Source of the DNA: Hymenobacter terrenus
Lineage (GTDB): Bacteria; Bacteroidota; Bacteroidia; Cytophagales; Hymenobacteraceae
Assembly (NCBI RefSeq): GCF_000972495.1
Contig: NZ_LATM01000002.1
Coordinates: 372,001-436,000 of the forward strand
Direction of reading: 5' to 3'
DNA: 64,000 nucleotides
Shown here: piece after piece, positions 62,969 to 64,000 of the stretch
Layout of the letters: each line of letters begins with the position of its first letter
Numbering within the stretch: position 1 is the first letter of the stretch
The notes under the pieces: generated by a model
Databases searched by the model: none
What the model saw: the letters and a program-made list of their open reading frames with translations, nothing else
What the model was told of the DNA's origin: nothing
Program-made: the position numbers and the translations under genes

Positions 62969-64000
62969 ACATTTTCTTTCTGAAACAACGCAGGAATGGT
63001 CTTTAATATGATTTTTAAATCCGTCCTGATGGAGTAGTTTCGCGCGTACTCGTTGTCGAGTGCTTTGCGTTCTTCTTCCGACATATTACCGCCTTTACCT
63101 CGCCGGCTAACTTGCCATAGCCCCGTGAGGCCTGCAGGCGCAATGAAGCGCTGCGAATGCTTGTCGGTGAGCAGTTTCTCAGCCTCGTATAGTGGTAGGG
63201 GCCGATTGCCTACCAGCGACATATCGCCCCGCAGTACGTTGTAGAGTTGTGGCAATTCATCAATGCTGGTGTTGCGCAAAAACCGTCCAACGCGGGTCAC
63301 CCGCGGGTCGTTCACAATCTTCAGGAAAGCTGGCGCTTCCGCAGCTTTCTGTTGCGAGCGGTATAGCTCTTCGCATATCAGTTGCCCACGCTGGTCCACC
63401 AATTGCGTCTGGCAAGTGGTTCCATTCGCTGCGCAAACCGGGCATACGCCCGATGAAACGCTGGTCTCGTTCAGCACCGCTGCTTCCGCGGGCTGATATT
63501 GATTTAGGTTTTTCATAGAAGCCAACATTTTGTCGGCATTCGTACGCATCGAGCGTAGCTTCCAGAACTTGAACACCCGGTAGCCGGCACCCACCCGGTA
63601 CGAGTAATAGAAAATAGGTCCCCGCGATTCGAGCTTGATGAGAACCGCTAATACCAAAAACAAGGGCGAAAGCAGCACCAGGGCCGTACCCGCGCACAGT
63701 ATGTCTACAATGCGCTTGCCCACTGGCATGCGCAGGGCGTAGGGGCTGGTCGAATCTATCGGCTCTTGCCGGGTACGCGCCAAGAAGTACAGCCGCGTAA
63801 GCAGATGCCCATGGTCGGTAGCGCGTGAAAAAAGCTCACTGCCCCGAGTTTCCAGCAGTACAGCCCGGAGCGAAGGCGAGGGGGCCTTCTTTAAGAGCCA
63901 AAAGATAGGCTGCTCAATGTGCCGCTCGTGCTTAAGTACTCGCATGAGGCTGAGGCCCAATACTGAAGCCGGGTCAGCAGCATTGACTACCGCCGCAAAC
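62965..64000 (-). CDS. Initiating sugar transferase (WbaP/WcaJ-like), 5' partial
   Basis: The frame is open to the right edge, so the N-terminus is outside; at least 345 residues are seen. The conserved bacterial sugar transferase domain begins at MPVGKRIVDILCAGTALVLL with the membrane hairpin and goes on through FKFWKLRSMRTNAD, RVGRFLRNTSIDELPQLYNV, LRGDMSLVGNRPLPLY and GLTGLWQVSRRGKGG. Between the KLRSM and RFLRNTS blocks is a Cys-bearing insert CPVCAANGTTC with a later LICEE. It transfers a sugar phosphate to undecaprenyl phosphate and starts polysaccharide synthesis. Its stop overlaps the TolC-like start. Confidence 0.93.
   Translation of the reverse strand, partial: FAAVVNAADPASVLGLSLMRVLKHERHIEQPIFWLLKKAPSPSLRAVLLETRGSELFSRATDHGHLLTRLYFLARTRQEPIDSTSPYALRMPVGKRIVDILCAGTALVLLSPLFLVLAVLIKLESRGPIFYYSYRVGAGYRVFKFWKLRSMRTNADKMLASMKNLNQYQPAEAAVLNETSVSSGVCPVCAANGTTCQTQLVDQRGQLICEELYRSQQKAAEAPAFLKIVNDPRVTRVGRFLRNTSIDELPQLYNVLRGDMSLVGNRPLPLYEAEKLLTDKHSQRFIAPAGLTGLWQVSRRGKGGNMSEEERKALDNEYARNYSIRTDLKIILKTIPALFQKENV

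Overview
The window reads as chromosome from a high-GC member of the Bacteroidota, most likely Hymenobacter or a close relative in Cytophagales. This rests on the Bacteroidota-type T6SS tube protein (TssD/Hcp of subtype T6SS-iii), SUKH immunity genes, multi-PAS sensor kinases, TANNTTTG-like -7 boxes and the general absence of Shine-Dalgarno sequences. Genus assignment is inference; no rRNA gene is present.

Layout. 1-2456: end of a hybrid sensor kinase plus a CheY-like regulator. 2575-14579: housekeeping genes (metallo-hydrolase, NFACT protein, SDR dehydrogenase with ArsR regulator, tRNA-Leu(GAG), Dps and VIT iron genes, PPK2, ABC exporter, DoxX, STAS protein, CheB). 14764-17799: a CheB-CheR-PAS fusion diverging from CheB. 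17811-29085 is the accessory region. It holds two T6SS effectors built as TssD/Hcp fusions, each with a run of immunity genes, and several broken copies. Effector 1 (21104-22288) carries a C-terminal HNH nuclease and is followed by five tandem SUKH genes. Effector 2 (27377-28627, interrupted by one in-frame TAA) carries a C-terminal nucleotidyltransferase-fold domain and is followed by a candidate immunity gene, a fragment of a third TssD gene, an orphan candidate immunity gene and an Imm30 gene. The second cassette is bracketed by a 229-bp direct repeat from the 3' end of a small gene. Between the cassettes lie a lipoprotein pair, a frameshifted gene and an XRE regulator preceded by a phased palindrome array.

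29125-47469: a multi-PAS kinase, di-haem cytochrome c peroxidase, two small metal-binding proteins, galK-galT, a DnaQ-like exonuclease with a CBS/DUF294 protein, a DUF4174 protein, a large lipoprotein glycosidase, a TIGR04222-like membrane protein and a TPR protein. 47650-48192 is a 2H phosphoesterase. 48406-64000: a minus-strand exopolysaccharide/O-antigen cluster (initiating sugar transferase, short TolC-like protein, Wzc-like co-polymerase, Wzy-like polymerase, glycosyltransferases, acyltransferases, Wzx-like flippase) that runs off the right edge.

The main discovery is the effector-immunity region. Two effectors share one scaffold (TssD, hydrophobic Ala/Leu segment, a conserved linker ending in GIHVQK(L/F)SDL) but have unrelated toxins. 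Together with the TssD fragment beside an orphan immunity gene and the bracketing repeat, this suggests repeated exchange of toxin-immunity modules onto a fixed tube-protein carrier.
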